Assembly: GCF_900108015.1 (NCBI RefSeq)
Contig: NZ_FNVP01000004.1
Location: 1 to 64,000 of the forward strand
Length of the DNA stretch: 64,000 nucleotides
Reading direction: 5' to 3'
From: Flavobacterium urumqiense
GTDB lineage: Bacteria; Bacteroidota; Bacteroidia; Flavobacteriales; Flavobacteriaceae
Shown in pieces: positions 53,123 to 63,189 of the stretch. A model generated the notes under the pieces. That model saw only the letters and a list, made by a program, of their open reading frames with translations, was not told the DNA's origin and made no database searches. The position numbers and the translations under genes were made by a program. The first letter of the stretch is position 1, and each line of letters starts with the position of its first letter.

Positions 53123-53178
53123 TAGAAGCGTAATTTCAAAGTTCCAAAACAAAAAATACGTAAACAAATTAAAATATA

Positions 53179-54852
53179 ATGGAATTAAATAAATATAGCA
53201 AGACCATCACTCAAGACGAAACACAACCTGCGGCTCAAGCGATGCTATACGGAATTGGTTTAACGGAAGAAGATTTGAAGAAAGCACAAGTAGGAATTGT
53301 AAGTATGGGTTACGATGGAAATCCTTGTAATATGCATCTAAATGATTTGGCTAAAGGGGTCAAAAAAGGAGTTTGGGATGCTGATTTAGTCGGGTTAATT
53401 TTTAATACAATAGGTGTAAGTGACGGTATTTCAAATGGTACAGACGGAATGCGTTATTCTTTGGTTTCGCGTGACGTAATTGCCGATTCTATCGAAACGG
53501 TAATGGGTGCTCAATGGTACGATGGATTAATTGCAATTCCAGGATGTGATAAAAATATGCCAGGATCTGTAATTGCAATGGGCAGATTAAATCGCCCTTC
53601 TCTAATGGTTTATGGAGGTTCAATTCATTCAGGACGTTGGAAAAATGAAAAATTAAATATTGTTTCGGCTTTTGAAGCTTTAGGAAAAAAATTCAGTAAT
53701 ACCATTACTCCTGAAGATTTTAAAGGTGTTATAAAAAATGCTTGTCCAGGTGCCGGTGCTTGTGGCGGAATGTACACGGCAAATACAATGTCATCTGCTA
53801 TTGAGGCATTAGGAATGAGCCTGCCCTATAGTTCTTCTAATCCTGCTTTGAGCGATGAGAAAAAACAAGAATGTATTGATGCCGGAAAGGCAATCAGAAT
53901 ATTATTGGAAAAAGATATTAAACCAAGAGACATCATGACTCGTAAAGCATTTGAAAATGCCATTACTATAGTTGCTGTGCTTGGAGGTTCGACAAATGCA
54001 GTAATGCATTTAATTGCGATGGCCCATTCCGTAGATATCGAAATTACGTTAGATGATTTTCAAGCTATTAGTGATAAAACACCGCTGCTTGCCGATTTAA
54101 AACCAAGTGGTAAATATTTAATGGAAGACTTACATGAAGTAGGTGGTGTTCCAGCAGTAATGAAATATTTATTAAAAGTTGGATTACTTCATGGAGATTG
54201 TCTGACTGTTACAGGAAAAACTATAGCTGAAAACTTAGCTGCATTACCTGATTTAAATGATGGACAAGACGTGATTCATGAAATCCAAAAAGCCTTGAAA
54301 GCTACGGGAAACATACAAATATTATACGGAAATCTTGCTGAAGAGGGATGTGTTGCAAAAATGAGCGGTAATGAAGGTGATTTTTTTGAAGGGGAAGCGA
54401 TAGTTTTTGAAAATGAATTTGATGTCATTGCAGGAGTCAGAAATGGAAACGTAAAACCTGGAAATGTAGTCGTTATCAGGTATTGTGGACCTAAAGGAGG
54501 ACCTGGAATGCCAGAAATGTTAAAACCTACATCCGCAATTATGGGAGCTGGACTTGGAAAATCGGTAGCCCTTATTACAGATGGTAGATTTTCTGGAGGT
54601 TCGCACGGTTTTGTAGTGGGACATATTACTCCAGAAGCCTTCGACGGTGGTGGAATTGCACTGGTCAAAAATGGAGATATTATTACAATTGATGCCGTAA
54701 ACAATACCATTAATTTGAAAATAACGGATGATGAATTCGCAGCAAGAAAATCAGAATGGATTCAGCCTGAATTGAAAGTGAATAAAGGAGTATTGTTAAA
54801 ATATATTAGGTCTGTTTCAAGCGCCTCAACAGGTTGCGTAACCGATAAATAA
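53179..54852 (+). CDS. ilvD: Dihydroxy-acid dehydratase
   Basis: A 557-aa Fe-S dehydratase. Cluster cysteines lie in [28 protein letters not shown] and [20 protein letters not shown]; the C-terminal region has [20 protein letters not shown] and [19 protein letters not shown]. It converts dihydroxy acids to 2-oxoisovalerate and 2-oxo-3-methylvalerate. Full length, 56 nt after leuB. Confidence 0.96.
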   Translation: MELNKYSKTITQDETQPAAQAMLYGIGLTEEDLKKAQVGIVSMGYDGNPCNMHLNDLAKGVKKGVWDADLVGLIFNTIGVSDGISNGTDGMRYSLVSRDVIADSIETVMGAQWYDGLIAIPGCDKNMPGSVIAMGRLNRPSLMVYGGSIHSGRWKNEKLNIVSAFEALGKKFSNTITPEDFKGVIKNACPGAGACGGMYTANTMSSAIEALGMSLPYSSSNPALSDEKKQECIDAGKAIRILLEKDIKPRDIMTRKAFENAITIVAVLGGSTNAVMHLIAMAHSVDIEITLDDFQAISDKTPLLADLKPSGKYLMEDLHEVGGVPAVMKYLLKVGLLHGDCLTVTGKTIAENLAALPDLNDGQDVIHEIQKALKATGNIQILYGNLAEEGCVAKMSGNEGDFFEGEAIVFENEFDVIAGVRNGNVKPGNVVVIRYCGPKGGPGMPEMLKPTSAIMGAGLGKSVALITDGRFSGGSHGFVVGHITPEAFDGGGIALVKNGDIITIDAVNNTINLKITDDEFAARKSEWIQPELKVNKGVLLKYIRSVSSASTGCVTDK

Positions 54853-54944
54853 TTTATCAAAAAAAATAAATTTGAAAAATTTATTGCATTTTTAAAAAGA
54901 GATTTATAATTGCTATTTCAAATTAAAAAATAATAAACGTACCC

Positions 54945-56639
54945 ATGGGAACAAATAAAATATCTGGCGCGGAAGCCGTTATTCGATGCTTATTAGAAGA
55001 AGGAGTAGACTTGGTTTACGGTTATCCAGGTGGAGCAATCATGCCGGTCTATGACGAGTTATATAAATTTAAAGATCAATTGCACCATGTTTTAGTCCGT
55101 CATGAACAGGGGGCAACGCATGCGGCTCAAGGGTTTGCAAGAGCAACAGGAAAAGTGGGTGTCGCAATTGCTACTTCAGGTCCTGGCGCAACAAATTTAG
55201 TTACTGGAATTGCCGATGCTCAAATCGATTCAACCCCAATGGTTTGTATTACAGGTCAGGTTGGAAAACATTTATTGGGTTCAGATGCTTTTCAGGAAAC
55301 CGATATTATTGGAATTTCGACTCCGGTAACCAAATGGAATTATCAGATTACAGAGGCTTCTGAAATTCCGGAGATTATGGCCAAAGCTTTCTTTATTGCA
55401 AAATCAGGTCGTCCTGGTCCAGTATTAATTGATATTACAAAAAATGCTCAGTTTGATAAGATCGAATTCAGTTATAAAAAATGTACCAGTATTAGAAGTT
55501 ACAATCCAAAACCGACTTTAAATCTGGAAAAAATAAAAGAAGCAGCGAAACTTATTAATACGGCTAAAAAACCATTCATCATTTTTGGACAGGGAGTAAT
55601 TCTTAGTGAAGCGGAAGCGGAGTTAAAAGCTTTGGTTGAAAAGTCAGGAATTCCGGCCGCTTGGACCATTTTAGGACTTTCAGCGATACCAACAGATCAT
55701 CCATTAAATGTAGGTATGGTAGGAATGCACGGAAATTACGGTCCTAATGTTTTGACGAATGAATGTGATGTTTTAATTGCGCTCGGAATGCGTTTTGACG
55801 ACCGTGTTACGGGAAATTTAGCTACTTATGCAAAGCAAGCCAAAGTAATTCATCTTGAAATTGATCCTTCTGAGATAGACAAGAATGTGAAAACTACCGT
55901 GGCAGTTTTAGCCGATTTAAAAGAATCTTTAACCGCTTTACTTCCTTTTATCGAAAGTAACACCCATGAATCTTGGCACAATGAATTCAAAGCTAAATAT
56001 GAGATTGAATTAGAAGCAGTAATTAATGACGAGTTAAAACCCAAAAAAGAAGGCATTTCTATGGGAGAAACGATTGAAATGATTAACAAACATTCTAAAG
56101 GAGACGCCATTATGGTTTCGGATGTGGGGCAACATCAAATGTTTGCTTGTCGATATGCCAAATTCAATTCGACAAAAAGTAATGTGACTTCAGGAGGTTT
56201 AGGAACGATGGGATTTGCTTTACCTGCGGCCATTGGTGCCAAAATGGGAATGCCAGAACGTGAAGTTGTTGCTATCATTGGTGATGGTGGTTTTCAAATG
56301 ACGATTCAGGAATTGGGAACTATTTTCCAAACTAAAGTTCCTGTAAAAATTGTAGTGCTTAATAACGAGTTTTTAGGAATGGTACGTCAGTGGCAACAAT
56401 TGTTTTTTGATAAAAGATATGCTTCTACTGAAATGATCAATCCAAACTTTATCGCTATTGCTGAGGGATATTATATTAAAGCAAAAAAAGTAACGAAACG
56501 AGAAGATTTAGACGCAGCTGTTGCCGAAATGATGGCTTCAAAAGAATCGTATTTTCTTGAAGTTATGGTAGAAAAAGAAAATAATGTATTCCCAATGATT
56601 CCAACAGGAGCCTCAGTTTCAGACATTCGTTTGTGCTAA
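54945..56639 (+). CDS. ilvB: Acetolactate synthase, large (catalytic) subunit
   Basis: A 564-aa ThDP enzyme. YGYPGGAIMPVYDELYKF and LVRHEQGATHAAQGFARATG include the catalytic Glu; IGDGGFQMTIQELGTIFQTK followed by NNEFLGMVRQWQQLFF is the ThDP-Mg motif. It condenses pyruvate to acetolactate or acetohydroxybutyrate. The regulatory subunit ilvN follows after 61 nt that contain a palindromic unit. Confidence 0.95.
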   Translation: MGTNKISGAEAVIRCLLEEGVDLVYGYPGGAIMPVYDELYKFKDQLHHVLVRHEQGATHAAQGFARATGKVGVAIATSGPGATNLVTGIADAQIDSTPMVCITGQVGKHLLGSDAFQETDIIGISTPVTKWNYQITEASEIPEIMAKAFFIAKSGRPGPVLIDITKNAQFDKIEFSYKKCTSIRSYNPKPTLNLEKIKEAAKLINTAKKPFIIFGQGVILSEAEAELKALVEKSGIPAAWTILGLSAIPTDHPLNVGMVGMHGNYGPNVLTNECDVLIALGMRFDDRVTGNLATYAKQAKVIHLEIDPSEIDKNVKTTVAVLADLKESLTALLPFIESNTHESWHNEFKAKYEIELEAVINDELKPKKEGISMGETIEMINKHSKGDAIMVSDVGQHQMFACRYAKFNSTKSNVTSGGLGTMGFALPAAIGAKMGMPEREVVAIIGDGGFQMTIQELGTIFQTKVPVKIVVLNNEFLGMVRQWQQLFFDKRYASTEMINPNFIAIAEGYYIKAKKVTKREDLDAAVAEMMASKESYFLEVMVEKENNVFPMIPTGASVSDIRLC

Positions 56640-56651
56640 AATAGTTATTAT

Positions 56652-56684
56652 GGTTAATCTTTTAATCGATTAAACGGTTAACCA
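56652..56684. repeat. Nested palindromes in the ilvB-ilvN spacer
   Basis: TTTAATCGATTAAA (56661-56674) is a perfect palindrome, flanked by GGTTAATC (56652) and GGTTAACC (56677-56684). It looks like a mini-palindromic repeat within the operon and not a terminator, since no T-run follows. Confidence 0.5.
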
Positions 56685-56700
56685 ATTAAACAATAAAAAA

Positions 56701-57234
56701 ATGGAAAATAAAACATTCACCATTTCTGTTTATTCAGAAAACAACGTTGGCTTATTAAACAGAATATCTGGAATATTCTTGAAACGCCACATCAATATTT
56801 TGAGTTTAAATGTATCCGAATCTGAAATTGAAAATGTTTCAAGATTTATCATTGTAGTTGATACAACCGAAAAATGGGTGCACAATATAGTTGGACAAAT
56901 CGAAAAACAAATCGAAGTTATTAAAGCATTTTATCATATTGACGAAGAAACTATTTTCTTGGAAAATGCATTATTCAAAATTGAATCGACCTTGCTTTTT
57001 GATGAAAAACAAATTCAAAATATAATTAAAGAAAGCCACTCCCAGATAGTTACGGTTGCAAGAGACTTTTTTGTAATTTCAAAATCGGGACAACGTGCTG
57101 AAATAGAATCGTTATACGAAAAATTAAAACCTTTTGGAATCATGCAATTTGTTCGTTCCGGAAGAATATCGGTTTCCAAAGCAAAAATGGAAATTTCAAC
57201 ATTATTAGAAGAACTTAAACAAGAAGCTGTTTAA
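56701..57234 (+). CDS. ilvN: Acetolactate synthase, small (regulatory) subunit
   Basis: A 177-aa ACT-domain protein: TFTISVYSENNVGLLNRISG and IFLKRHINILSLNVSESEIE are the N-terminal ACT valine-binding motif; the C-terminal half has VTVARDFFVISKSGQRAEIE. It binds IlvB and gives branched-chain feedback inhibition. Typical length for the longer IlvH-like form. Confidence 0.92.
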   Translation: MENKTFTISVYSENNVGLLNRISGIFLKRHINILSLNVSESEIENVSRFIIVVDTTEKWVHNIVGQIEKQIEVIKAFYHIDEETIFLENALFKIESTLLFDEKQIQNIIKESHSQIVTVARDFFVISKSGQRAEIESLYEKLKPFGIMQFVRSGRISVSKAKMEISTLLEELKQEAV

Positions 57235-57290
57235 TTTTCAATTACTAAACCTATTAATTATTAAATTTTACAATCATTAAAAAATAAAAA

Positions 57291-58760
57291 ATGGCAAATT
57301 ATTTCAATTCATTACCACTTAGATTACAACTAGAACAATTAGGCGTTTGTGAATTCATGGATCAATCTAAATTTGAAAATGGAATTAAAGCATTATCAGG
57401 AAAAAAAGTAGTCATCGTCGGTTGTGGAGCACAAGGTTTGAACCAAGGTTTGAACATGAGAGATTCAGGCTTAGATATTTCTTATGCCTTGCGCGCAGAT
57501 GCAATTTCAGAAAAAAGGGCTTCGTTTAAAAACGCCTCTGATAATGGTTTTAAAGTGGGAACGTATGAAGAATTAATTCCAACGGCTGATTTGGTTTGTA
57601 ACCTTACGCCAGACAAGCAACATACTGCTGTCGTTACAGCAATCATGCCTTTGATGAAAAAAGGTTCAACATTAGCGTATTCTCATGGGTTTAATATCGT
57701 TGAAGAAGGAATGCAAATTCGTAAAGACATCACTGTAATTATGTGTGCGCCAAAATGTCCAGGATCCGAAGTGCGTGAAGAATATAAAAGAGGTTTTGGT
57801 GTACCAACATTAATTGCAGTTCACCCGGAAAATAATCCTAATGGTGAAGGTTTCGAGCAAGCAAAAGCATATGCAGTTGCTACTGGAGGACACAAAGCTG
57901 GAGTTTTGAACTCGTCATTTGTAGCGGAAGTAAAATCGGATTTAATGGGAGAACAAACTATTCTTTGCGGAATGTTACAAACCGGTTCAATTTTATCTTT
58001 CGATAAAATGGTCGAAAAAGGAATCGAGCCTGCTTATGCTTCAAAATTAATTCAATACGGTTGGGAAACAGTAACGGAAGCATTGAAACATGGTGGAATT
58101 ACAAATATGATGGACCGTCTTTCAAATCCTGCAAAAATTGAAGCGTATGAATTAGCAGATGATTTAAAAGACATCATGCGTCCATTATTCCAAAAACATA
58201 TGGATGACATCATATCTGGTGAATTTTCAAAAAACATGATGATTGACTGGGCTAATGACGACATCAACTTATTGACTTGGAGAGCAGCAACTGCTGAAAC
58301 AAATTTTGAAAAAACGGCACCAACATCGGCTTATATTTCAGAACAAGAATATTTTGATAATGGTGTTTTGATGATTGCTATGGTTAAAGCGGGCGTAGAA
58401 TTGGCTTTCGAAACGATGACACAATCTGGCATTATTGAAGAATCTGCTTACTACGAATCTTTGCATGAATTGCCTTTAATAGCTAATACAGTAGCCCGAA
58501 AAAAATTATATGAAATGAACAGAATCATTTCTGATACTGCGGAATACGGTTGCTATTTATTTGATCATGCCTGTAAGCCGCTATTGACAGAGTTTATGAA
58601 AACTGTTGATACAAACGTAATTGGAAAACCATTCTCAACTTCAAACGGAGTAGATAATGCCGTACTTATTGCAGTAAATAAAAATATTCGTCAGCATCCT
58701 ATTGAAGAGGTAGGAGAGTGGTTGAGAGAATCTATGACTGCAATGAAAAAAATAGGATAA
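57291..58760 (+). CDS. ilvC: Ketol-acid reductoisomerase, class II
   Basis: A 489-aa enzyme, length of the E. coli-type class II KARI with duplicated knotted domain. NADPH-binding motif: [40 protein letters not shown] and [20 protein letters not shown] carry the Mg-binding acidic residues. It converts acetolactate to the dihydroxy acid used by IlvD. Last gene of the operon visible here; ilvA is not next. Confidence 0.95.
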   Translation: MANYFNSLPLRLQLEQLGVCEFMDQSKFENGIKALSGKKVVIVGCGAQGLNQGLNMRDSGLDISYALRADAISEKRASFKNASDNGFKVGTYEELIPTADLVCNLTPDKQHTAVVTAIMPLMKKGSTLAYSHGFNIVEEGMQIRKDITVIMCAPKCPGSEVREEYKRGFGVPTLIAVHPENNPNGEGFEQAKAYAVATGGHKAGVLNSSFVAEVKSDLMGEQTILCGMLQTGSILSFDKMVEKGIEPAYASKLIQYGWETVTEALKHGGITNMMDRLSNPAKIEAYELADDLKDIMRPLFQKHMDDIISGEFSKNMMIDWANDDINLLTWRAATAETNFEKTAPTSAYISEQEYFDNGVLMIAMVKAGVELAFETMTQSGIIEESAYYESLHELPLIANTVARKKLYEMNRIISDTAEYGCYLFDHACKPLLTEFMKTVDTNVIGKPFSTSNGVDNAVLIAVNKNIRQHPIEEVGEWLRESMTAMKKIG

Positions 58761-59290
58761 CAAAAATTAGGAATTACTACACATGAGGGTGTGTTGGAAT
58801 TTGCATTATATCATGTTAATCTTTAGTATTTTGAATTAGTAACAATTATTAAGAGAAAACAGGATATTAATGCATTTTAAATTCACTTAACACCAAAACG
58901 AATTGCGAGTTAAGTGAAGTATTTCCTTTATTTTAAAATATAATAATTGAATCTATTTTGATTTTTTCAATTTACAATGGTGTAATTGTTAAATGTTTAG
59001 TAATATCTATTTTGTTATAAAATCTAAATTATTTTGGTTAATATATTTAGAAAATATTGTTCATTATTACTAAAATTATTTGTTGTCAAATTTTGTTAAA
59101 AGAAGGCGGGGTAGAAAAAATCTATCTCGCTTTTTTTATGTCAAACATTTTTATCTAAAACCACAAAAAAACCAACAAATATTTGGTAAAAAGATATTTT
59201 TTTATGTGATAATGATTTTTTTATAGAAACTAATATTTTAATAATTTTAAGAATAGCGGGAGATTTGATACTTTTATAAAAAATTAAAAC
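58761..59290. other. Noncoding gap after ilvC with hairpin and terminator
   Basis: No ORF seen. It contains a 10-bp perfect inverted repeat TTCACTTAAC (58882-58891) / GTTAAGTGAA (58909-58918) with a 17-nt loop, followed by AT-rich sequence, and a strong terminator at 59106-59137. The 340-nt distance from ilvC to that terminator is long, so the operon either has a long 3' UTR or a small RNA lies between. Confidence 0.55.
59106..59137 (+). terminator. Rho-independent terminator
   Basis: GCGGGGTAGA (59106-59115) pairs with TCTATCTCGC (59121-59130) including two G-T pairs, then seven T. Confidence 0.82.
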
Positions 59291-61198
59291 ATGAGCTATT
59301 ATAAAATTGAAAATTTAGAGCAATATTTTAAACATTACAACAAATCAGTTCGTGAACCAAGAAAATTTTGGGGAAAAATAGCAGAAGAAAACTTTACTTG
59401 GTACCAACAATGGGATAAAGTTGTTGATTTTAATATGGCCGAAGCTCAAGTAAAATGGTTTACTGAAGCTAAAGTAAATATTACAAAAAATTGTATTGAC
59501 AGACATCTAAATAAAAGAGGAGATAAAACGGCAATAATTTTTGAGCCTAATGATCCTAGTGAAAAAGCATTACATATCAGCTATAATGAATTACACCAAC
59601 GCGTTTGTAAAATGGCAAATGTTTTGCGTGAACAAGGCATAAAAAAAGGGGATCGCGTTTGTATTTATTTACCAATGATTCCTGAATTAGCCATTACTAC
59701 TTTGGCTTGTGCCAGAATTGGGGCGATACATTCGGTTGTTTTTGCAGGATTCTCCTCCTCGGCTGTAGCGACAAGAATAAACGATAGTGATTGCAAGATG
59801 GTCATTACTTCAGATGGTGGATTTAGAGGGAATAAAACGATCGACCTAAAAGGAATAATTGACGACGCATTAGTGAACTGCCCCGGAGTAGAAAAAGTAC
59901 TTGTTGTTAAGAGAACAAACACGCAAGTCACTATGAAAGTAGGACGCGACCAATGGCTGCAACCTCTTTTAGAGGAAGCATCAGATAATAATGTAGCCGA
60001 AATAATGGATGCCGAAGATCCATTGTTTATTCTCTATACTTCCGGTTCTACTGGAAAACCAAAAGGAATGGTGCATACTACAGCAGGCTATATGGTCTAT
60101 ACCGCTTATACCTTTAAAAATGTTTTCAATCACGAAGAAAATGACATTTTTTGGTGTACCGCTGATATAGGCTGGATTACCGGACATTCTTATACTTTGT
60201 ATGGTCCTTTGTTGAATGGTGGTACAACTGTTATTTTTGAAGGAGTTCCTTCTTATCCTGATTTTAGTCGATTTTGGGAAATTATCGAAAAACACAAAAT
60301 CACTCAATTTTATACTGCTCCCACGGCAATTCGTGCTCTGGCAAAAGAAAGCTTAGAATATGTGCAAAAATATCCTTTGCAATCATTAAAAGTCATTGGA
60401 TCTGTTGGAGAACCAATAAATGAAGAAGCATGGCATTGGTATAATGACCATGTAGGAGATAAAAGATGTCCCGTAGTAGATACTTGGTGGCAAACTGAAA
60501 CTGGGGGAATTATGATTTCACCAATTGCATTTGTTACGCCAACTAAACCAACATATGCTACTTTGCCATTACCCGGAATTCAACCTGTTTTGATGGACGA
60601 AAAACGAAATGAAATAGAAGGAAATCAAGTGGTAGGAAGTTTATGCATTAAGTTTCCATGGCCTGGAATTGCCAGAACAATTTGGGGTGATCATCAGAGA
60701 TATAAAGACACTTATTTCTCTACCTTTCCAGGTAAATATTTTACAGGAGATGGAGCTTTGCGGGACGAAGTTGGGTATTACAGAATTACAGGTAGGGTAG
60801 ATGACGTAGTTATTGTTTCTGGACACAATCTGGGAACTGCCCCTATTGAGGATGCCATTAACGAGCATCCGGCAGTTGCTGAATCAGCTATTGTAGGTTT
60901 TGCACATGATATTAAAGGAAATGCCTTATATGGTTTTGTAACGCTCAAAGAAACTGGAGAAACCAGAAATAAAGAAAATCTGATCAAAGAAATTAATCAG
61001 CATATAGCCGATCATATTGGTCCTATTGCCAAGTTGGATAAAATTCAATTTGTTTCTTGTTTACCAAAAACTAGATCTGGAAAAATAATGCGTAGGATTC
61101 TACGTAAAATTGCTGAGGGTGATTATTCAAACTTTGGTGATACATCAACCTTATTAAATCCTGAGATTATTGAGGAAATAATACAAGGGAAATTGTAA
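59291..61198 (+). CDS. acs: Acetyl-CoA synthetase (AMP-forming)
   Basis: A 635-aa adenylate-forming enzyme making acetyl-CoA from acetate and ATP. P-loop FILYTSGSTGKPKGMVHTT, WWQTETGGIMISP (A5-type motif), YFTGDGALRDEVGYYRITGR, and the C-terminal LPKTRSGKIMRRILRKIAEG containing the lysine that is acetylated in known Acs (regulation by Pat/CobB type enzymes in other bacteria). Full length; single gene ending in a strong terminator. Confidence 0.95.
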   Translation: MSYYKIENLEQYFKHYNKSVREPRKFWGKIAEENFTWYQQWDKVVDFNMAEAQVKWFTEAKVNITKNCIDRHLNKRGDKTAIIFEPNDPSEKALHISYNELHQRVCKMANVLREQGIKKGDRVCIYLPMIPELAITTLACARIGAIHSVVFAGFSSSAVATRINDSDCKMVITSDGGFRGNKTIDLKGIIDDALVNCPGVEKVLVVKRTNTQVTMKVGRDQWLQPLLEEASDNNVAEIMDAEDPLFILYTSGSTGKPKGMVHTTAGYMVYTAYTFKNVFNHEENDIFWCTADIGWITGHSYTLYGPLLNGGTTVIFEGVPSYPDFSRFWEIIEKHKITQFYTAPTAIRALAKESLEYVQKYPLQSLKVIGSVGEPINEEAWHWYNDHVGDKRCPVVDTWWQTETGGIMISPIAFVTPTKPTYATLPLPGIQPVLMDEKRNEIEGNQVVGSLCIKFPWPGIARTIWGDHQRYKDTYFSTFPGKYFTGDGALRDEVGYYRITGRVDDVVIVSGHNLGTAPIEDAINEHPAVAESAIVGFAHDIKGNALYGFVTLKETGETRNKENLIKEINQHIADHIGPIAKLDKIQFVSCLPKTRSGKIMRRILRKIAEGDYSNFGDTSTLLNPEIIEEIIQGKL

Positions 61199-61210
61199 AT
61201 GAAATTAAAT

Positions 61211-61238
61211 GCTGTTTGATTAAAACAGCTTTTTTTTT
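61211..61238 (+). terminator. Terminator of acs
   Basis: GCTGTTT (61211-61217), 5-nt loop, AAACAGC (61223-61229), nine T. Confidence 0.85.
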
Positions 61239-61344
61239 AGACTGGACTACTTGTTGGATGTTAAAAATAATTAAGTTAATTATGTAAGTTTTATTTTAAA
61301 AAATATAGCGACAATCTCAAACAAATCCATAAATTTACTTTTGT

Positions 61345-62475
61345 ATGAAAAATAAGGAAGTCTTAATTATTGGCGGTGGTTTAGCAGGATTGACTGCTGC
61401 CATTCATTTATCCAAAATTGGATTTCAAGTTACCGTTGTTGAAAAAAATGAATTTCCAAAACACAAAGTTTGCGGCGAATATATATCGAATGAAGTTTTG
61501 CCATATCTCAATTGGTTAAATTTATGTATTACAGAATTAAATCCAACAAATATTACTCATCTTGAATTTTCAACAGTTTCAGGGAAAACAATTAAAAACA
61601 ATTTAGCTCTTGGAGGATTTGGAATTAGCCGCTATACTCTTGACGAATATTTATTTAAAAAAGCAATTGAAAATGGCTGCAAAATAATCAGAGCTACAGT
61701 AGAATCGATTGTTTTTGATAAGGAAGAATTTACCGTAACGACTTCGGATAAAATTATTTTGAAAGCGGAGATTGTGATTGGTGCTTTTGGAAAACGATCC
61801 AATATTGATCAAAAATTAAATCGTAATTTTATTCTGAAAAAATCTCCATGGTTGGCTGTAAAAGCGCATTATTCAGGAGGTTTTCCCAATCATTTGGTTG
61901 GTTTACATAATTTTGAAGGAGGGTATTGCGGGGTTTCCAAAGTAGAAAATGATACCATAAATATTTGTTATTTAGCAGATTATAAAACTTTTAAAAAATT
62001 TAAAAATATTGATGACTACCAAGAAAAAGTAGTTTTTAAGAATCCACATTTAAAAGTAATTTTTGAAAAAAGTAAACTCGTTTTTGAAAAACCTTTAACG
62101 ATTAGTCAAATTTGTTTTGAGAAAAAGCAAGCTGTTGAAAATCATATTCTGATGATTGGTGATACGGCCGGATTAATCCATCCTTTATGCGGAAATGGAA
62201 TGGCAATGGCAATCCATAGTGCTAAAATTGTTTCAGAATTAATTGATAAATATAGCAACAACGAAATAAAATCCAGAACCGAACTAGAAGAAAAATACAT
62301 TCAGGAATGGAATTTTAATTTTAAAAATAGGTTAAAAATGGGAAGATTTTTATCGACCCTCTTACAAAAGCAAAAACTATCTGTTGTTGTGATGCGAATA
62401 TTAATTATATTCCCTTTTTTATTACCAAAAATTATAAAAAAGACACACGGAAAACCTATTATTTTAAACTTATAA
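61345..62475 (+). CDS. FAD-dependent oxidoreductase, geranylgeranyl-reductase-like
   Basis: A 376-aa flavoprotein: dinucleotide motif VLIIGGGLAGLTAAIHLSKI, then PKHKVCGEYISNEVLPYL with the CGE of this family, VIGAFGKRSNID, and the second FAD motif MIGDTAGLIHPLCGNGMAMA. C-terminal hydrophobic stretch (VVMRILIIFPFLLPKII) may associate with membrane. It is immediately followed by the methyltransferase ATG and then the type III PKS, so it probably tailors a polyketide or quinol. Confidence 0.85.
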   Translation: MKNKEVLIIGGGLAGLTAAIHLSKIGFQVTVVEKNEFPKHKVCGEYISNEVLPYLNWLNLCITELNPTNITHLEFSTVSGKTIKNNLALGGFGISRYTLDEYLFKKAIENGCKIIRATVESIVFDKEEFTVTTSDKIILKAEIVIGAFGKRSNIDQKLNRNFILKKSPWLAVKAHYSGGFPNHLVGLHNFEGGYCGVSKVENDTINICYLADYKTFKKFKNIDDYQEKVVFKNPHLKVIFEKSKLVFEKPLTISQICFEKKQAVENHILMIGDTAGLIHPLCGNGMAMAIHSAKIVSELIDKYSNNEIKSRTELEEKYIQEWNFNFKNRLKMGRFLSTLLQKQKLSVVVMRILIIFPFLLPKIIKKTHGKPIILNL

Positions 62476-63189
62476 ATGCTTATAAATACCAAATATAGAA
62501 CAGATGAACCTGAAACCATGGATGATTTTACTATGGAAGGAGAAATACTGCGGGATGCCTTGGACAAAATTGCTAAAATCAACCAGCTTTTAGGAGGAAA
62601 CCAGCTAACTTTACGAGGTGTTCAGGGATTGATAAGAAGCATTTCTAAAACGACAACAATTACAATAGTCGATGTAGGTTGTGGTAATGGTGATATGTTG
62701 CGAACCTTGGCCGATTATGGGTTGAAAAATAATTTAGACTTTCAATTGATAGGAATTGATGCTAATAATTTCACAATTAATCACGCTCAACATTTATCTC
62801 GGCATTTTCCAAATATTCGATATCAATGTGAGGACATATTTGAAGAAAATTTCGCCAAATTAAAATACGATATTGTTCTGTGTACTTTGACGTTACATCA
62901 CTTTAAAGACAACGAAATAATTCATTTATTACATGTATTTAATGCTAATTCAAAAGTGGGTATTGTTGTTAATGACTTGCAGAGGAGCCCAATTGCATAT
63001 CGCCTATTTCAAGCACTATGTTTTGTTTTTCGATTAAATAAAATGTCCCGTGAAGATGGATTAATTTCAATTTTACGAGGATTTAAAAAAGTAGAATTAG
63101 TAAATTTTTCAAAAAAAATAAATTTTAGCAACTATAAAATCCACTGGAAATGGGCTTTCCGATACCAATGGATAATTTCAAAAATATGA
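62476..63189 (+). CDS. Class I SAM-dependent methyltransferase
   Basis: A 237-aa methyltransferase: TITIVDVGCGNGDMLRTLAD is motif I, IGIDANNFTINHAQHL the acidic strand-2 end, and YDIVLCTLTLHHFKDNEIIH motif post-II. The ATG follows the previous stop without any gap and the stop TGA overlaps the ATG of the PKS gene (ATGA), so the three genes are translationally coupled. O- or C-methylation of a polyketide is the likely job (inference from context). Confidence 0.85.
   Translation: MLINTKYRTDEPETMDDFTMEGEILRDALDKIAKINQLLGGNQLTLRGVQGLIRSISKTTTITIVDVGCGNGDMLRTLADYGLKNNLDFQLIGIDANNFTINHAQHLSRHFPNIRYQCEDIFEENFAKLKYDIVLCTLTLHHFKDNEIIHLLHVFNANSKVGIVVNDLQRSPIAYRLFQALCFVFRLNKMSREDGLISILRGFKKVELVNFSKKINFSNYKIHWKWAFRYQWIISKI

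Noticed and set aside
61336-61343. TACTTTTG as promoter of the FAD oxidoreductase gene
   Set aside because: It ends one base before the ATG and has no -33 TTG, so it is probably chance in AT-rich DNA.
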